DNA from: DASPKT01 sp035626475
GTDB taxonomy: Bacteria > Pseudomonadota > Alphaproteobacteria > Azospirillales > Azospirillaceae
DNA: 25,481 nucleotides
Assembly: GCA_035626475.1 (NCBI GenBank)
Contig: DASPNP010000079.1
Span: forward strand, 1 to 25,481
Direction: 5' to 3'
Shown: one piece after another, positions 23,905 to 25,481 of the stretch
How the letters are laid out: each line of letters starts with the position of its first letter
Numbering within the stretch: position 1 is the first letter of the stretch
Position numbers and translations under genes: made by a program
Notes under the pieces: generated by a model
Database searches by the model: none
Told to the model about the DNA's origin: nothing
Seen by the model: the letters and a program-made list of their open reading frames with translations, nothing else

Positions 23905-25098
23905 ATGACCAGTACGACGGCCGACGGCGCCCTGCCGGCCCGCACCGATGCCCCGGCCCGCAGCGGCGAGGCGGCGCGCCTGCTCGGGCCCGACTTTCTC
24001 CGCGCCCTCGCGATCCTGCTGGTCATGGTCTGGCACCTGCCCCGGGCGGCGGTGCCGGAGTGGCTGGCGCCGGTGAAGCCCTTCGGCTGGATCGGCGTCG
24101 ACCTGTTCTTCGTGCTGAGCGGCTACCTGATCGGCAGCCAGCTGCTGGCGCCGGTGGCGCGCGGGGAGGCGCCGGACCTGCGGGCCTTCTACATCCGCCG
24201 CGCCACCCGCATCCTGCCGCCCTTCCTGCTGGTGCTGGCGCTCTACGCCCTGGTGCCGGCGGCGCGGGACCAGCCGGAGATTCCGCCGGTCTGGCGCTTC
24301 CTGACCTTCACCATGAATTTCGGGCTGGACATCCGCGTCACCGGCGCCTTCTCCCACGCCTGGTCGCTTTGCGTGGAGGAGCATTTCTACCTGGTGCTGC
24401 CGGCCCTGGTGCTGCTGCTGCGCCGCTGGCGCACGCCCTGGCCGGCGGTGGCGCTGGTCGCCGGGATGCTGATCGGCGGCATGGTACTGCGCGGGGTGAT
24501 CTGGCAGGAGGCGATCGGCACGCGGCTGGCGGCTGGCGACTCCAAGGGCATCTTCTACGAGTATCTGGAGGCGCTCTACTACCCCACCTACACGCGGCTG
24601 GACGGGCTGCTGATGGGCGTGCTGCTGGCAGCGCTCATCCGCTTCCGTCCAGACCTCTGGAACCGGATCGCCCGGCCGCTGCCGCTGCTGCTGGCGGGCC
24701 TCGCCGTCACCTGGGCGGCGCTGGATCTTTGCGCCGGGCGGGCGGAGCTGGCCGGGACCCCGGCACCCATGCCGGCCATGGGGCTGGCGGCCTCGATCCT
24801 GGCCTTCCCGCTGCTGTCGCTGGGCTTCGCCCTGCTGCTGGCCGCCGGCATCGCGCCCGGCAACGGCTTGGACCGGCGGCGCCTGCCGGGCGTCGCCTTC
24901 CTGGCGCTGATCTCCTACAGCCTTTACCTCGTGCACAAGCCCGTCATGCAGCTGGACCGGCTGCTGTTCGGCGCCGAGGCGCTGCAGGGCAATGCCGGGG
25001 TGGCAATCTACTGGTCCACCAGCATCGCCGCCGCCGCGCTGATGTGGTGGGCGGTGGAGCGGCCGGCGCTTAAGCTGCGGGACCGGTGGCTATCGTAG
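23905..25098 (+). CDS. acyltransferase-3 family membrane protein (OafA/YrhL type)
   Basis: 397 residues from ATG 23905, with AAGGG eight bases upstream. About ten to eleven transmembrane helices are visible. Signature residues: FLRALAILLVMVWHLP with the catalytic-type His44, GWIGVDLFFVLSGYLIG, FYIRRATRILPPF (Arg99 and Arg102), and HAWSLCVEEHFYLVLPAL. These enzymes move acetyl or other acyl groups across the inner membrane onto polysaccharides, LPS, peptidoglycan or small molecules. No SGNH domain is fused and no polysaccharide locus is adjacent, so the acceptor is unknown. The TAG stop (25096-25098) lies within a CGTAGG repeat fragment. Confidence 0.9.
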   Translation: MTSTTADGALPARTDAPARSGEAARLLGPDFLRALAILLVMVWHLPRAAVPEWLAPVKPFGWIGVDLFFVLSGYLIGSQLLAPVARGEAPDLRAFYIRRATRILPPFLLVLALYALVPAARDQPEIPPVWRFLTFTMNFGLDIRVTGAFSHAWSLCVEEHFYLVLPALVLLLRRWRTPWPAVALVAGMLIGGMVLRGVIWQEAIGTRLAAGDSKGIFYEYLEALYYPTYTRLDGLLMGVLLAALIRFRPDLWNRIARPLPLLLAGLAVTWAALDLCAGRAELAGTPAPMPAMGLAASILAFPLLSLGFALLLAAGIAPGNGLDRRRLPGVAFLALISYSLYLVHKPVMQLDRLLFGAEALQGNAGVAIYWSTSIAAAALMWWAVERPALKLRDRWLS

Positions 25099-25110
25099 GT
25101 CGGACTACGG
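25094..25110 (+). repeat. collapsed CGTAGGTCGG repeat fragment at the acyltransferase stop
   Basis: CGTAGGTCGG and then ACTACGG look like the two outer ends of the 23111-23190 type joined with the centre missing. The TAG stop of the acyltransferase is inside CGTAGG. Confidence 0.5.
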
Positions 25111-25141
25111 GCTCCTGCCGCTCATGGGCAGCGTTGGTGCC

Positions 25142-25254
25142 GTGCGTCCTTCGACAGGCTCAGGATGAGGATGTTTTAGCTGCTCCGCGTGGTTCAGGAA
25201 CGAGGAGTGCCTAGCACTCCACAGCCCTCATCCTGAGCTTGTCGAAGGACGCAC
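25142..25254. repeat. inverted repeat pair CCTTCGACAGGCTCAGGATG with nested hairpin
   Basis: The 29-base arms at 25142-25170 and 25226-25254 match at 28 of 29 positions in inverted orientation. The 55-base centre contains a perfect seven-base-pair hairpin, GGAGTGC/GCACTCC (25204-25210 and 25214-25220), with a CTA loop. There is no transposase frame inside, so this is a paired intergenic repeat rather than an insertion sequence. Confidence 0.85.
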
Positions 25255-25271
25255 CACTGCCGAGCTTCACC

Positions 25272-25353
25272 CGTAGGTCGCATGAAGCCGTAGGCGCAAT
25301 GCGACAAACCCGGTGGAGTAATGTCGCATTACGGCGTTGCCTCCATGCGACCT
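25272..25353. repeat. CGTAGGTCGCAT palindromic repeat, copy 2
   Basis: The left arm (25272-25306) matches the left arm of 22899-22982 at 33 of 35 positions. The right arm (25322-25353) is a more diverged inverted partner. Inner pair GTCGCAT/ATGCGAC is retained. Confidence 0.8.
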
Positions 25354-25393
25354 TGTCTGTTGCGAGTTGAGTAGAGTGGCTGGGTCCAAGGGA

Positions 25394-25425
25394 GAACCGG
25401 GCTGCCCCTAGGGGCCGCCCGGTTC
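25394..25425. other. strong G/C hairpin
   Basis: GAACCGGGC (25394-25402) pairs with GCCCGGTTC (25417-25425), nine base pairs. The inner palindrome GCCCCTAGGGGC (25404-25415) extends the helix. No T-tract follows on the plus strand, so it is not a standard terminator; it may belong to the next gene outside the window. Confidence 0.5.
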
Positions 25426-25481
25426 GCGGGGTCGGTGACACCGTATGCGACCCCGGCGTTGCCGCCGTCCGTAGCCAGATG

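Larger units (their letters stand above)
25099..25481. other. gene-free repeat-rich region
   Basis: I see no gene in these 383 bases. They contain a 29-base inverted repeat pair (25142-25254), a second CGTAGGTCGCAT palindrome (25272-25353) and a G/C hairpin (25394-25425). The frame that stays open on the minus strand runs through the repeats and looks non-coding. Confidence 0.75.

Noticed and set aside
25142..25254. Possible insertion sequence or integron attachment site
   Set aside because: Only 55 bases lie between the arms, with no transposase or integrase frame and no visible target duplication. The arms resemble a common intergenic repeat.

Overview
The window is a very GC-rich stretch of bacterial chromosome. 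I infer an alphaproteobacterium, probably of the Rhodospirillales type. The reasons are: split two-subunit glycine decarboxylase genes (gcvPA/gcvPB), a two-domain cold-shock protein, a seven-gene Mrp antiporter operon, strong G/C third-position bias, and dense palindromic intergenic repeats. I see no transposase, integrase, phage gene, tRNA, rRNA or CRISPR array.

Layout. (1) 1-2610: the 3' part of gcvPA, carrying an in-frame amber codon at 20-22, overlaps an intact gcvPB, followed by candidate terminator hairpins. (2) 2789-5847: two tandem, divergent paralogues of a periplasmic solute-binding protein share a CPYxC motif; no permease is nearby. A PLP aminotransferase follows. (3) 5848-6045: two inverted copies of a repeat lie between converging genes, and one copy supplies the last codons of the next gene. 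(4) 6031-7437 (minus): a polytopic membrane protein of unknown function. (5) 7626-12470: a 1,614-residue bacterial alpha-2-macroglobulin whose thioester site is destroyed. (6) 12591-18314: a complete mrpABCDEFG operon with a candidate promoter and overlapping junctions at almost every step. (7) 18412-18987: a small HEAGH-motif protein, convergent with a tandem cold-shock-domain gene at 19013-19537 (minus). (8) 19807-22788: an acyl-CoA synthetase, a ribokinase and a small unknown protein, probably one transcription unit. (9) 22789-23196: an island of nested palindromic repeats. (10) 23197-23784 (minus): a membrane-anchored sensor-like protein with no output domain. (11) 23905-25098: an acyltransferase-3 membrane protein. 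(12) 25099-25481: more palindromic repeats and no gene.

Functionally this is mostly core and envelope biology: one-carbon/glycine catabolism, amino-acid capture and transamination, Na+/H+ homeostasis, periplasmic protein quality or protease defence, fatty acid activation and surface acylation. I do not see a clear new multi-gene system. The items most worth a second look are the gcvPA nonsense codon, the thioester-less macroglobulin, the orphan CPYxC binding-protein pair, the HEAGH protein, and the repeats. The repeats show compensatory base changes between copies and supply stop codons to two neighbouring genes.
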